NCBI GenBank assembly: GCA_031771865.1
Contig: JASISA010000001.1
Span: forward strand, 1,178,001-1,242,000
Length of the DNA stretch: 64,000 nucleotides
Reading direction: 5' to 3'
Source of the DNA: Nothophaeocryptopus gaeumannii
Lineage: Eukaryota; Ascomycota; Dothideomycetes; Mycosphaerellales; Mycosphaerellaceae
Both the position numbers and the translations under genes were made by a program. The notes under the pieces were generated by a model. That model made no database searches. It saw only the letters and a program-made list of their open reading frames with translations, and was not told the origin of the DNA. Positions 53,583 to 64,000 of the stretch are shown one piece after another; position 1 is the stretch's first letter, and the number at the start of each line of letters is the position of its first letter.

Positions 53583-54359
53583 ATGTGTATACTACTGTAA
53601 TCTGTTCCATATGCATTTCTGCGGTCTCGGCATAGGACAAACATGTCGGACCTGAGCAGCGTCAACAGACCGCTCAAGATGTAGAGCACAGCGGAGGAAG
53701 AAATCAAATTAGAGTGTAATGAGGATCAAAACTTCATCTCCCACGGTCCAGTGGTCGCAAGGGTCAACTAGTTGACACTCTACGCGTGAGGCCGGCGTGG
53801 TACTTTCGCGTCTTTGAACGCGTCAATCTCTCTTCAGACTTTGATTGGAATCTGCAAAGCAGAGCTGGACCATCTATCAAATCCCTAACGAAGTTTGAAG
53901 AGTATTGAGTCAGAACTGCGAAAGTTCGCCGTCATCAACCAGGCTTGGCGGTTGACCCTTGCGACCACAGTGTAGCACCTTCTCAAACATCCCTTTCCTG
54001 ATGATGTATCCACTCCCGCTTCACGAATTTCATTCCTCGAACCCAACTTTGCTGACGATTAACTACGGTCCAGACGCATGACTATAAGCATTAGAGATGG
54101 TGATTCCGAACTGTAATCAGTGCAAAATTGGGACCTAGACGGCATACTACAGCTTTTCGAGTACCGATAGGAGGACATGCAGCGTGCTGAAGCTTTTGGT
54201 AGAAGTCAAGGCCCGTGTCGGACCTCGCGTTTCTCATTCTCGTTCGGTCTGCTTGCCGAATGTACTTGATCCTATCAATTGAATAGAGAACTCATATCTT
54301 CCGTTCGACCAAGTCGACTACAGACAAACAGTCAATAGCTCCATTTGGAGCCAGGTCAC
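53583..54359. other. Convergent intergenic region, SAC3 and F-box-like gene
   Basis: 3' flanks. The sequence CACGGTCCAGTGGTCGCAAG (53737-53756) recurs with changes as the inverted CTTGCGACCACAGTG at 53958-53972, a diverged imperfect inverted pair. No gene seen. Confidence 0.4.
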
Positions 54360-55276
54360 TCAAATCGACGCAGGAAGTAGCCCACTGTCGGCGGACGAAC
54401 AGAAGGGAAGTCCGCCATTGAGCTGAGGGACCCTCCCTAGTTGTAAGTCTTGCAACTGACACTCCATATTCATCCACATGTCGTGCCGCCTCTTGCGACC
54501 GATCTCGCCTTGATCGACATCGTGCGTAGGTATTGGATGGCTTGCCACTATATCGATGGCTGCCATCAGAAAGTCAACATCACCCCTGTTGAGCCCACTC
54601 GCAGCCTCGAGAGCTGTTCGACTCAAATAGGTCCGAATGATCTGAGCGAGAAGCTCAACGCTTTCAAGCCTCATGCCGCGTGGGTCTTTTGATACAGGAT
54701 ACGTTCCAGTGGTGACCGTCCAGACGCCACTTCCAGTAGGTCTGACAAAGCGATTCGACCATGCTTTTGGGAAGGAATCAGTCGAAGGGGAAGGTTGTAG
54801 ATCTTTGAGGCTTGATCTTGGCCGCTCGATTCGGACGTAGAAGCCAACGTGGCCCTGATATCGCATTGGCATAGACATTTGCCAATGACGGGATAGCTGG
54901 AGGCTTCGTACTCGAGACAGGCCTTGGGGTCCCAGACATTTCGTCCAGCAGTCGATGCGCTTGCTCCATCTTAAGTTCGCGTCGTCGATTTGAATCGCGA
55001 ACAGCGAGGAGCCAGCGAAGATGGGGATTGTTTCGTGACGGAGGAGTTTGTTGACACGGCATATGGATGGAGTCAGTTTGGAATAGGCAGTCACGGATTC
55101 ATAGCGATCAAGCTCGAACTCGGGAAGGAAGTCGTAGATTCTGCATCTCAGTTAGACCGCCACACTTTAGAGCACTGGGTGTTCACTGTCGTAGATTGGA
55201 GTGATCGGACTGATGGATGATGATGGGTATTGGCGTACATCAGGCGAAGCTCTGGGGGAAGAGCGAGTAGAGGCAT
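54360..55276 (-). CDS. F-box-like/LPPELR-type hypothetical protein
   Basis: Exon 1 is 55276-55239 (M-P-L-L-A-L-P-P-E-L-R-L-I), an intron of 98 nt (GTACGC, branch CTAAC, GCAG) and exon 2 55140-54360; 272 residues. The joined N-terminus L-P-P-E-L-R-L-I-I-Y-D-F-L-P-E, then L-T-P-S-I-C-R-V-N-K-L-L-R-H-E-T-I-P-I-F, is the common pattern of large fungal families of F-box-like/2EXR proteins. No enzymatic motif is seen. A role in substrate choice for SCF ligases is only a family-level possibility. Confidence 0.75.
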
Positions 55277-56133
55277 AGCTAAGCCTTATTGGCCACTTGC
55301 GAGGTATGTGAATAGGAGATCCAAGAAGATGAGTATGGGTGTGTGAACTGAATACCGAGCAATGTTGGGATCGTCCAGCTGGGCGCTTGGGACGCGATGG
55401 AGGTACGTGCGTATTTTGGAGCATGATAACATCTGATACCGACCGCTAGCTGACCACGAGATCCAAAAGGAGAAAGAGCGACCGACTCTTGCCGAATAGA
55501 AAGTTCCAAGTTAGCACCACGAAACCAACACGCGCTGTGTTTATCTCTTGCATAAGGTATCTGTAGAAACATGCTGCGAGTGACCTTTGTATGTAACTAT
55601 CATGCCGTGAAAGTGCTATGATAGGCTTTCCATATCACGTGATAGTCTCGCCCCAGCGACTTTCTCCACTTCCGCATCTGCGCGGCTGTGTTGCTGCGAC
55701 CTGCTCTCACGTCCTTCTCCATCAGAACCCCGCGGCCAACACCGCGCAGACGTCGAATTCTTTGTTAGGTGCACACGCGAGAGACGCGCTGAGTCTGTGG
55801 GAGCTATTCATACTGCGGAATTACACCGTCGCCGACGAGTTTTATCTGCCGCCTACCCTCCCACCCACTACCCTCGCCCACCGCGACAGGCGCACATTCG
55901 CTCACCCACCCCAGCACCCTCAGCCAGTGCTTTCCCCATCCGGAAACGCGATCACGGGCTTGAGACCACCGCAAACACGCGCCTCGACCAACATTCCGCC
56001 GCATCCTTGATGCCCGCCACCCACTCCCAGCGCTGAGCGATACCATTGGCGGACGTGAACGCGCGACCTCAGCTTGGGTCTGCGCAGGAGGAAGGACTGC
56101 ACATAGGCCATATCATACAGCAATCCACCCAAT
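55277..56133. other. Divergent upstream region, F-box-like gene and SNF2
   Basis: The SNF2-proximal half is C-rich with CCACCC and CACC runs. A 130-codon open frame at 55618-56010 is low-complexity and not accepted. The E-box palindrome at 55633 is listed separately. Confidence 0.45.
55633..55644. promoter_or_regulatory. Perfect 12-bp palindrome TATCACGTGATA (E-box)
   Basis: The TCACGTGA core is bound by fungal bHLH proteins of the Cbf1/Pho4/SREBP group. It lies 490 bp before the SNF2 start and 357 bp before the F-box-like start. Confidence 0.4.
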
Positions 56134-59100
56134 ATGGCTGCGGTACAGCCTCAACAAGGCATGGCGCAACAGCAGGGACAGCCGGGCAGCAACCCTATGG
56201 TCGCCCAGGTGCTGCCTGCTGGTATGACTGGTGAACAGGTCAAGGCTATGTTCGCGGTATGTCCACTATGCGAGAGTATGTATATGGATAAATGCTAATC
56301 AAAAACAGACATATCAGCAGAAGCGCAAGCAAGGTGTGCCCGACTCAGACCCGGAGATGATGAAGATGCGCGCCGTCCTGCACCAAGTCCAACAGCGAAC
56401 CGAGCAAGTCAAGCGCATGCAGCAGGCACGACAAGCACAGATGCTCCAAATGAAGCAACAACAAGCCGGCATGCAGCAAAACGGGGCTCAACCGCAGGCT
56501 CAGATGAACGGCACACCAGGACAACCAGATGTGCAAGCGCATCCTGCTCAGCAATCGACACCCACTGCCAATGGCACTCCACAGCCCGCGTCACAGCCGG
56601 GACAACAGCCGTCAATGCCTATATCAACACCGAGTCAATCGGGACAGGTGGATGGCACAAGTGAACCTGGGTTCAGCAAGGATCAGTTGATGACCCTGCG
56701 GTATCAGATGCAGGCCTTTAGTGCCCTGCAGAAGAACCAAGCTATTCCACCACAAATCGCAGACCGGATATTTGCATCAAGACAAGAACAAAAGGCACCA
56801 GGCCTGGCAGAGAGCGTCTCTGCAGCGAGTAAGATGCTGGAAGAGGCGGCTGGTACACCTACAGGAAAGGCTGCCGACGCGGATACCGATGAGAAGCAAC
56901 GACACAAGTTCGAGACCTTCACCGTCCCACACAGTCTACTACTCAAGCGTATCAGCTATCAAGACCACACTCAACGCTCTGCCCGGTCCATGATCCCTAG
57001 CATCATGCCGCTTGGAGTTGACCCCGAGCGAGTTCGAGAGGAGCGAGAAAACATTGTGTACAATCGGGTCTCGACGCGCAAGGATGAGCTAGCAAAGCTT
57101 TCTTCAAACATTGGCGGTTGGGACACGAGCAAGTCGGAGAACCCAGAGGATAACACAAACCTCAAGCTACGAGCTTTGATTGAGTACAAAATGCTGAACT
57201 TGCTTCCAAAGCAGCGCGAGATGCGGCAGAGAGTCGGTAAAGAGATGATGCTTTCGGACAACCTTTCGATGACCGCGAACCGCTCCGTATACCGTCGCGT
57301 CAAAAAGCAGTCTCTGCGCGAAGCTCGTGTTACGGAGAAGCTCGAGAAGCAACAGCGCGATGCTGCCGAGAACAAGGAGAAGAAGAAGCATGTCGAGTAC
57401 ATGCGCTCGATTGTCCAGCACGCCGAGGAGATACGAAATCACGCTCAAGCACAAAAGGCTCGCGTGCAAAAGCTGGGCCGTTTGATGATGCAAACCCATT
57501 CCAACATCGAGAAGGAAGAACAGAAGCGTATCGAGCGTACCGCCAAGCAGCGTCTGCAGGCTCTGAAAGCCAACGACGAAGAAACTTACCTCAAATTGCT
57601 CGGACAAGCCAAGGATTCCCGTATCTCGCACTTGCTCAAGCAGACCGATGGCTTTTTGGGCCAGCTTGCTGCGTCCGTCAAGGAGCAACAGCGAAGCATG
57701 CACAATCGCTTCGGCACTGCGGAGACGCAAGAAGAAGAAACGCCCTCGCCAGAAGGAGATGAGATGGACAGCGAAGACGAGACGAAGCCAAAGGTCGACT
57801 ACTACGAAGTTGCTCATCGTGTCAAGGAACCCGTCTATGCCCAGGCTTCAAATCTGGTTGGTGGCACGCTGAAGGAATACCAGCTCAAGGGTCTGCAATG
57901 GATGATCTCTCTCTACAACAACAATCTCAACGGCATCTTGGCTGACGAGATGGGCCTCGGAAAGACCATCCAGACCATTTCACTCATCACGTACCTTATC
58001 GAGAAGAAGCGCCAGCAGGGTCCCTACTTGGTCATCGTACCGCTCAGTACCTTGACCAATTGGAATAACGAGTTCGAGCGCTGGGCACCCAGCGTCTCCC
58101 GTATCGTCTACAAAGGACCTCCTAATCAACGAAAGACGCAACAACAGCAGATCCGATACGGCAACTTCCAAGTCCTTCTGACAACTTACGAGTTCATTAT
58201 CAAGGATCGTCCGGTTCTCAGCAAGGTCAAGTGGGTCCACATGATTGTCGACGAAGGTCACCGTATGAAGAACGCACAGTCAAAGCTCAGCAGCACGATC
58301 TCGCAGTACTACCACACCCGATACCGGCTGATTCTTACTGGTACGCCGCTGCAGAACAACCTGACCGAACTTTGGGCCATGCTCAACTTCGTCCTACCTA
58401 ATATCTTCAAGTCCGTCAAATCTTTCGACGAGTGGTTCAACACACCTTTCGCAAATACGGGTGGTCAAGATAAGATGGAGCTGAATGAAGAAGAGCAACT
58501 TCTCGTTATTCGTCGTCTTCACAAGGTTCTTCGACCCTTCCTGCTGCGTCGTCTGAAGAAGGACGTTGAAAAGGATCTCCCAGACAAGCAAGAGAAGGTC
58601 ATCAAGTGCAACTTGTCCGCTCTGCAAGCCAAGCTCTACAAGCAGCTGATGACACACAACCGGATCAACGTCGTATCTGCGGACGGCAAGAAGACTGGTA
58701 TGCGAGGCCTGAGCAACATGCTGATGCAGCTACGAAAGCTTTGCAACCATCCCTTCGTGTTTGACGAGGTCGAAGATCAAATGAACCCCAACCGACTCAC
58801 GAACGACATGATCTGGCGCACTGCCGGAAAGTTTGAATTGCTAGACCGCGTTCTGCCGAAATACCAAGCGACTGGCCACAGGGTGCTTATATTCTTCCAG
58901 ATGACGCAGATCATGAACATCATGGAAGATTTCCTGCGCTTTAGAGGTATCAAGTACCTGCGACTCGATGGTTCAACAAAGGCCGACGATCGTTCCGAGC
59001 TGCTGAGACTGTTCAACGAGCCAGGCTCGGAGTACTTTTGCTTCCTGCTGTCAACCCGCGCTGGTGGTCTTGGTCTGAACCTGCAGACTGCAGATACTGT

Positions 59101-60538
59101 CATCATTTACGACTCCGATTGGAATCCTCATCAAGATTTGCAAGCCCAGGATCGTGCGCATCGTATCGGTCAGAAGAACGAGGTGCGAATTCTCCGTCTC
59201 ATCACCAGCAGTTCCGTCGAAGAGAAGATCCTGGAGCGTGCGCAATACAAGCTTGACATGGACGGCAAGGTTATCCAGGCTGGCAAATTCGACAACAAGT
59301 CTACCAACGAGGAGCGTGACGAAATGTTGCGTGTCATGCTGGAGTCTGCGGAGGCCGTCGACAATCTGCAGGAGTCCGAGATGGACGACGATGACTTGAA
59401 CACCATCATGATGCGTAGCGAGTCCGAGATTGAGGTTTTCCAGAGAATCGATGCGGAGCGCGCAAAGACCTCCAGATACGGACCGGACAAGAAGCTTCCT
59501 CGTCTGCTCGCGGAAAGCGAACTGCCTGATATCTACATGAATGAAGACAACCCCGTCGTGGAAGAGATCGAGTTCAACTACGGCCGTGGCGCGAGAGAGC
59601 GTACCAAGGTCAAGTACGACGACGGTCTGACCGAGGAGCAGTGGCTGGAGGCTGTCGATGCTGATGATGACACCATCGAGGATGCGATTGCGCGTAAGCA
59701 GGCTCGAATTCACAAACGCGCGACGAAGAAGGAAGGCCGCCAATCTGGGGAGACCCCGCCGTTGGATAAGGAGAGCGAAGAGGAATCTCCCGCGCCAAAG
59801 AAGAGCCGCAGTCGTAAATCTGCTGGCGCCAAGCCACCTTCAAAACGTACCGCTGACGAGGCGTCATTGGACGGGGCTCCAGAGCCACCAAAGAAGCGAG
59901 GGCGCAACCCCAAAGTCGTTGAAACTCTGTCCAAGGGAGAGCGAGAGACATTGCAACAGATCCTGGACAACGTGCACGACTCGCTTCAAGATCTGGAAGA
60001 GGAGTCAACAGATCCTGATATCCCCAATCGTGGCATTATTGATCCATTCCTGGAGTTGCCGCCGAAGAATGACTACCCTGACTACTACCAACTGATCAAG
60101 AATCCCATCTGCATGAAGCAAATCGAGAAGAAGATCAACAAGAAGGAATACCAGAGCTTGAGGCAATTCCGCGCAGACATAACTCTTTTGTGCAACAACT
60201 GCAGGCAGTACAATGAGGATGGAAGCATACTGTATCAAGATGCCAATCTGATAGAGGTGAGTTCGGAAATATTTCGTGAAGAATAGAATGTTCATTGACA
60301 TTTTTCACAGCGCGCGTGCCTTGAGAAGCTCAGAGAAGAGACTGCAAGCCACCCGGAGTTCCAGGACTTCGACGGAGACAGCTCAGTGGCTGATGGCACC
60401 TCAACGCGGCCCATGTCCGGCGTGAGCACACCACAGCCAGTCAAGTCAGGTATCAAGCTAAAGCTGAACGGTGCGAGAGCTAACGGCAACTCATCGCGAG
60501 GCGGAACGGAGAGTATGAACCAGAGCGACGATGAGTAG
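56134..60538 (+). CDS. SNF2: SWI/SNF-type chromatin remodelling ATPase (Snf2/Sth1)
   Basis: Exons 56134-56256, 56309-60256 and 60311-60538; introns 52 and 54 nt; 1432 residues. Domains: Gln/Pro-rich N-terminus; QLQ motif (F-S-K-D-Q-L..L-R-Y-Q-M-Q-A-F, about 162-195); HSA region (about 338-420); SNF2 helicase with A-D-E-M-G-L-G-K-T (about 584-592), D-E-G-H (about 689) and helicase C with F-F-Q-M-T-Q-I-M-N-I-M and L-R-L-D-G-S-T (about 900-930); SnAC region; basic A-K-P-P-S-K-R and K-K-R-G-R-N-P AT-hook-like segment; bromodomain (about 1253-1360, with D-Y-Y-Q-L-I-K-N-P-I). Complete catalytic subunit of SWI/SNF or RSC; Snf2 and Sth1 cannot be told apart by eye. Confidence 0.96.
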
Positions 60539-60941
60539 GAAGAATCGGGGTCATCTGGAGCACGGCGTCGAGAAACCACCCGCCATGGGACAAGGAGTTT
60601 ACGGAAGAGATGAGTCTGATTTGATATTACCAATGCTTTGGCCGTGGAGACTTGTTACAGATGCGGGAGGCTAAGACGCATGATTACGACGCGATGCGTT
60701 CGTCAAGGAGTGGACACTTCTACGGAAGGGATACAATTGGGTTTGGGCTCTTGTGGCGTATGAAAGGTCAGCAGTTGCAGAGACCATGCAGATGGCTTGC
60801 GCTCACGACTGCTTTTGGGTCGGTGCCTTGTGTTCTAGACAGCCTGTAATGTTATAGCAGCCACGTTCGAACCACAATCTTTTAGACACACTCATGTTCA
60901 TCGCATTCCCATACATGTACATGTTTGATCTACCTCTTATG
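60539..60941. other. Convergent intergenic region, SNF2 and HIS3
   Basis: 3' flanks only; nothing else recognised. Confidence 0.5.
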
Positions 60942-61628
60942 CTAGAACAACACCCCCTTCGTACTAGGCACCTCCCCTTCCCTCCCAGCAACGGGGCTAG
61001 TGGCCATCCTCAGAGCAACCGCCAAAGCCTTGAACGCACTCTCTGCCCGATGATGGTCATTATTCCCCCTCAAACAGTCCACGTGCATAGTAATCCCCGC
61101 ATGCAACGCAAAACTCTCCAAACAATGCGGTAGCATCTCACAACTCAAATCTCCTATCTTCTCCCTCTTCGTCCCTAGATCTATCACCGAGTATGGCCGA
61201 TTTGAGAGATCTACTACTGCGCGCGAGAGGGCTTCGTCGAGAGGTGCGTAGGCGTATCCGAATCGCGCGAGGCCTGTGGTTGTGGAGAGGGCGGATTTGA
61301 ATGCTTGACCCAATGCTATGCATGTGTCTTCGGCGGTGTGGTGGTCGTCTATGTGCAGGTCTCCGAGGGTGTGGAGGCGGAGGGACCAGCCGGCGTGTTT
61401 GGCTAGGGCGTGCAGCATGTGGTCTAAGAAGCCTATGCCGGTGGATACGGCGATTGTTTGTGATTTGGAGGATTGGGTTGCGTGGTCGCTAATATTGCCA
61501 TTCGTCTGAGAGGTGTTGGATGATAGCTCGGGGAGGTAGCCGCCGTCAAGGTTGAGGGAGAGGTTGATTTTGGTTTCGTTTGTGTCGCGGGAGATTTGGG
61601 TGGAGCGGATGCGTTTTGCTGTTGACAT
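60942..61628 (-). CDS. HIS3: Imidazoleglycerol-phosphate dehydratase
   Basis: Single exon; start at Met 61628 (M-S-T-A-K-R-I-R-S), because the in-frame upstream codons to 61688 lack similarity; 228 residues, the family size. Metal-binding and catalytic motifs are complete: G-F-L-D-H-M-L-H, H-I-D-D-H-H-T-A-E-D, L-S-R-A-V-V-D-L-S, H-C-L-E-S-F-A, G-N-N-D-H-H-R-A-E-S-A-F-K. It converts IGP to imidazole-acetol phosphate, step six of histidine synthesis, with Mn2+. A Gly/Asn/Ser-rich loop (S-S-N-T-S-Q-T-N-G) is inserted near residue 40, as in other filamentous fungi. It shares a 297-bp promoter with RPC19. Confidence 0.97.
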   Translation of the reverse strand: MSTAKRIRSTQISRDTNETKINLSLNLDGGYLPELSSNTSQTNGNISDHATQSSKSQTIAVSTGIGFLDHMLHALAKHAGWSLRLHTLGDLHIDDHHTAEDTCIALGQAFKSALSTTTGLARFGYAYAPLDEALSRAVVDLSNRPYSVIDLGTKREKIGDLSCEMLPHCLESFALHAGITMHVDCLRGNNDHHRAESAFKALAVALRMATSPVAGREGEVPSTKGVLF

Positions 61629-61925
61629 GGCGGCGGTGGTTCTGTCAGTATGATTGGCGTATGGTATGGAGTTGCTCTGAGGTCTCAATGTTGTCAGAGT
61701 GAAAGTTAGCGGATGTGTTTCTCAAAGAAAGTGAGAGCTTGACTAAGATCCAATTCAGAAGCGACGTCAGGCGCATTGCCGCACTGACCACGAGCCCTGC
61801 GCGACGCTAAACCTTAAATTTTGTGCCCCAAGATCTTCAAGCTTGTGAAGACGCCGTGAGTCTGATCTATCACACGCTCACTAGACCTTGTATTCTGCCC
61901 CCTCTTTCTTGTCTTGACCTTCGAC

Positions 61926-62496
61926 ATGTCAAATGATGCGGAAATGACCGATGCCACCGGCGGCGCTGAGGTCAACGGTACCGGCGAGGATATCGTCTTT
62001 GAGAAGCAAAGACTGAGGCTGGTAAGGAAACTGCGACTTGGGAACTCGATCGAAACCACGGTCTAATACCTCCCCAGCTTCCTGGATCAACAGATACGGC
62101 GGCGTCATTTGCCTTCGAGAAAGAAGATCATACTCTTGGTAACGCGCTGAGATATATGATCATGAAGAAGTGAGTCGTGGCAAGCGATCTGACAATCTGA
62201 TGTATGCATACTGACCACAGCGACAGCCCGGATGTTGAGTTCTACGGATACTCAATACCGCATCCTTCAGAAGCAGTCATGAACTTGCGGATACAGACAT
62301 GGGGTAAGGCGCAACATTAATCCTACAAGAAATCAAAGGGAAACTGATGTCACAACTAGATGACGTCTCGGTCTTTGACGTCCTCCGCAGGGGCCTGGAG
62401 GACGTCGCAGCCCTCTGTGACGCTGTGGAGGAGAAGTTCACGGTTTCAAGGGATGAGTTCAATGCGACTCATCCTGACCGTGTGAGCACGAGATGA
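61926..62496 (+). CDS. RPC19: RNA polymerase I and III subunit AC19 (Rpc19)
   Basis: Exons 61926-62021, 62078-62169, 62221-62303 and 62360-62496; introns 56, 51 and 56 nt; 135 residues. After an acidic N-terminus the alpha-like dimerisation domain reads F-E-K-E-D-H-T-L-G-N-A-L-R-Y-M-I-M-K-N, V-E-F-Y-G-Y-S-I-P-H-P-S-E, M-N-L-R-I-Q-T-W. It pairs with AC40 in the assembly platform of Pol I and Pol III. The stop follows H-P-D-R-V-S-T-R. The last codons contain GTGAGC (62482), a possible donor, so a longer spliced C-terminus cannot be excluded. Confidence 0.93.
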
Positions 62497-62905
62497 TGCG
62501 TGGGCTGCTGCTTGTAAAGGAAAGATAAACGTCTTCGTACTTGAAGCCACGCAAGCCATCCGAGAAGAAGAAGCGCATGACCAAGACCAAGCCGGCCAAG
62601 CTCGCTGCGAAACAAGAGCCTCCGGAAATTGTGGCAACACCGACACTACCACGGATGCGACCACTCTCCCAGCCCAATCCGATGCGAACATCCAGCTCTC
62701 CGAGATTGACGCAGTCCTTGAGATTGAGGCAGCTCTTGAGGCAGGCCTCCGCAACGAGCTTCAGGGCGAGCAGATCAAATATCTGCGAGGGACAGGGTTT
62801 CAGAACGGGCGTTCAAGAGGTTCTTGAAATGGTAGACAGAAGCAGCTTTTCTACGGGTATGATATGTACAACATGCTGTAAGTGACTTGATTCCGAAGCT
62901 TCTTC
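62497..62905. other. Convergent region RPC19/NDUFA6 with an unexplained open frame
   Basis: The plus-strand frame at about 62519-62827 reads V-L-E-A-T-Q-A-I-R-E-E-E.. and later S-E-I-D-A-V-L-E-I-E-A-A-L-E-A-G-L, an Ala/Glu-rich composition that looks coding. I could not connect it to RPC19 through a splice pair in the right phase, and it lacks a good start. Left unassigned. Confidence 0.35.
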
Positions 62906-63615
62906 TCAATTGCGTCCCTGCAATATGTCAATATGCTGGCCTAGTGCAAGAGATGGTTTGGCAAACCTCAATAAAGCCTTGAATGAAGTTCTTCGGTAAT
63001 CTCGCCTTGGGATCCTCCTCTGCCCGAAAGTACTTCAGCACGTGCGTGAGCTGTTTCCAGAAGTTCAATGTTTCCTACAAGACCATAATGTCAGCACATA
63101 GTCCTCTGCTCTTCCCATGCTCCTTTTTTGCATTTCCGCATCTGCTGTGTAGCTTCCGGCGCTTCTGAATTATCTCTTCTTCCCACGTATCCACATACCT
63201 GAAACTCCTGATGACTATTGAACAGCAACACATCCACCGTTTTCAACTGACTGACATATCGATGTCTCTCGAACTCTTGTCGGACTTTCGTGCGGATCGC
63301 GGAGACGGGCATGTTGAGCGAGTACATGGTCTGGACCTCGGGAGCCTATGGGTATCCTGATCAGCATGCGCGCCTTCGTCCCAATCTTCCCTCTCTTCCG
63401 TGACATCCTGTCTGCTTTCTCGGTTCGCGGTTGCGTTCGTCTGGTCTACGTACCGCCCTCAACCAGTCCCGGTAGCTGGAGAGCACTCTGGTCTTCGCAT
63501 CGGCGAAGCTCTTGGCTGCAGTCCTCGTCAGTCCGCTGGCTGTTTGCGCGTTAGGAGTGGGGGAATGCCTACACGAGCGCGTCCGCTGCGCGAGATAGGT
63601 TGGATTGATCACCAT
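62906..63615 (-). CDS. NDUFA6: Complex I subunit NDUFA6 (LYR-type, 14.8 kDa subunit)
   Basis: Exons 63615-63454, 63345-63199, 63074-62967 and 62917-62906; introns 108, 124 and 49 nt, all phase 0; 142 residues. Landmarks: D-A-K-T-R-V-L-S-S-Y-R-D-W-L-R-A, A-P-E-V-Q-T-M-Y, I-R-T-K-V-R-Q-E-F-E-R-H-R-Y, D-V-L-L-F-N-S-H-Q-E-F-Q-E-T, L-N-F-W-K-Q-L-T-H-V-L-K-Y-F and the terminal I-E-G-R-N. The last coding exon is only 12 nt including the stop (G-R-N). The family binds mitochondrial acyl-carrier protein in the complex I matrix arm. A 39-nt stretch in exon 1 (about 63535-63573) has splice-like ends and may be an intron whose removal keeps the frame. Confidence 0.88.
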
Positions 63616-64000
63616 GTTGACTGTGCCTCGCGTGCTACATTCAAGTGTGTCGTCGGCCGCTCGAGATGTGAGGTCGCAACCGACGCATTGATGCGCCAAG
63701 GCCAGTGACGCTGAGTAAGTTTGCGAACGGCACGTGCAAGTGGACGATCAATATAAGCACACGAAGACAAGGTTCGGTGTGCAAAGTAATGCAACATCAA
63801 TCTTTTTGGTATCTATTCATCATTCACCACCGCAGAGAATCTATTGATCCAACGTGAACTCCATTCATCATGCGGGATGCGCATTTGGCACAGCGTCTAT
63901 ACCATGCCCATACGCAACGCGGTCCGCCATGCTTGCAACCCAGAAGAAGTCATTACCATTCTTTCACCCTGAACATGCTTAAACAGCACCGTTCTTCAAC
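63616..64000. other. Upstream of NDUFA6 to the window edge
   Basis: No gene or feature recognised. Confidence 0.45.

Noticed and set aside
52333..53655. 440-codon plus-strand frame overlapping the end of SAC3
   Set aside because: A shadow of the repetitive acidic SAC3 tail in another frame; composition is Arg/Ser/Thr-skewed with no domain.
55618..56010. 130-codon open frame upstream of SNF2
   Set aside because: Low-complexity Pro/His/Arg composition in a C-rich promoter region.

Overview
The window is nuclear DNA of a filamentous ascomycete (Pezizomycotina; Dothideomycetes is my best guess from gene content, an inference only). Genes are monocistronic on both strands. Introns are mostly 47-125 nt (212 nt at most), with GT..AG ends and CTAAC/CTGAC branch sites. 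Products are typical of fungi: fungal HSP60, Ypp1, Rix1, two ABCC transporters, Pgs1, Sac3, a SWI/SNF ATPase, His3, Rpc19 and complex I accessory subunits.

Layout. 2-250 is the end of a short-chain dehydrogenase. 777-8427 (minus strand) holds three tandem members (A, B, C) of an uncharacterised gene family; a fourth, intact member (D) lies at 22099-23094 on the plus strand. By pattern the family looks like the fungal caspase-like (peptidase C14-type) fold with both catalytic positions lost. A is interrupted by a 1905-bp hAT element with perfect 22-bp terminal inverted repeats and a perfect 8-bp target duplication. B carries a 1-nt frameshift and C a nonsense codon. All three lesions fall within a few codons of the loop that would carry the catalytic cysteine. 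A, B and D are preceded, in gene-sense orientation, by the same degenerate ~75-bp repeat (C at most by one decayed copy), and duplicated intergenic blocks show that B and C arose by tandem duplication.

9881-21416 is a housekeeping stretch: HSP60 (minus, with a candidate heat-shock element upstream), a PHD-finger protein with a frameshift inside the finger, and the divergent pair YPP1/RIX1. 23650-28839 is a single-exon Ybt1-like ABCC transporter. 29948-32623 is a divergent mitochondrial pair: complex I subunit NDUFA12 (eight exons, one of only 7 nt) and PGS1 (cardiolipin pathway). Then follow a low-complexity coiled-coil protein, a cysteine-rich secreted protein, a small mitochondrial-type membrane protein, and a 13-exon Ycf1-like ABCC transporter (37376-43259).

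45471-64000 holds a YDR124W/HrmA-type protein, the TREX-2 scaffold SAC3, an F-box-like protein, the SWI/SNF ATPase, HIS3 convergent with it, RPC19 divergent from HIS3, and complex I subunit NDUFA6 running toward RPC19. Chromatin remodelling (SNF2), mRNA export (SAC3), ribosome production (RIX1, RPC19) and mitochondrial function (HSP60, NDUFA12, NDUFA6, PGS1) are represented, but only the divergent pairs suggest coordinated control. No tRNA, rRNA or CRISPR was found. Exon boundaries are read from splice signals and reading-frame continuity; every multi-exon model below sums to a multiple of three unless stated.
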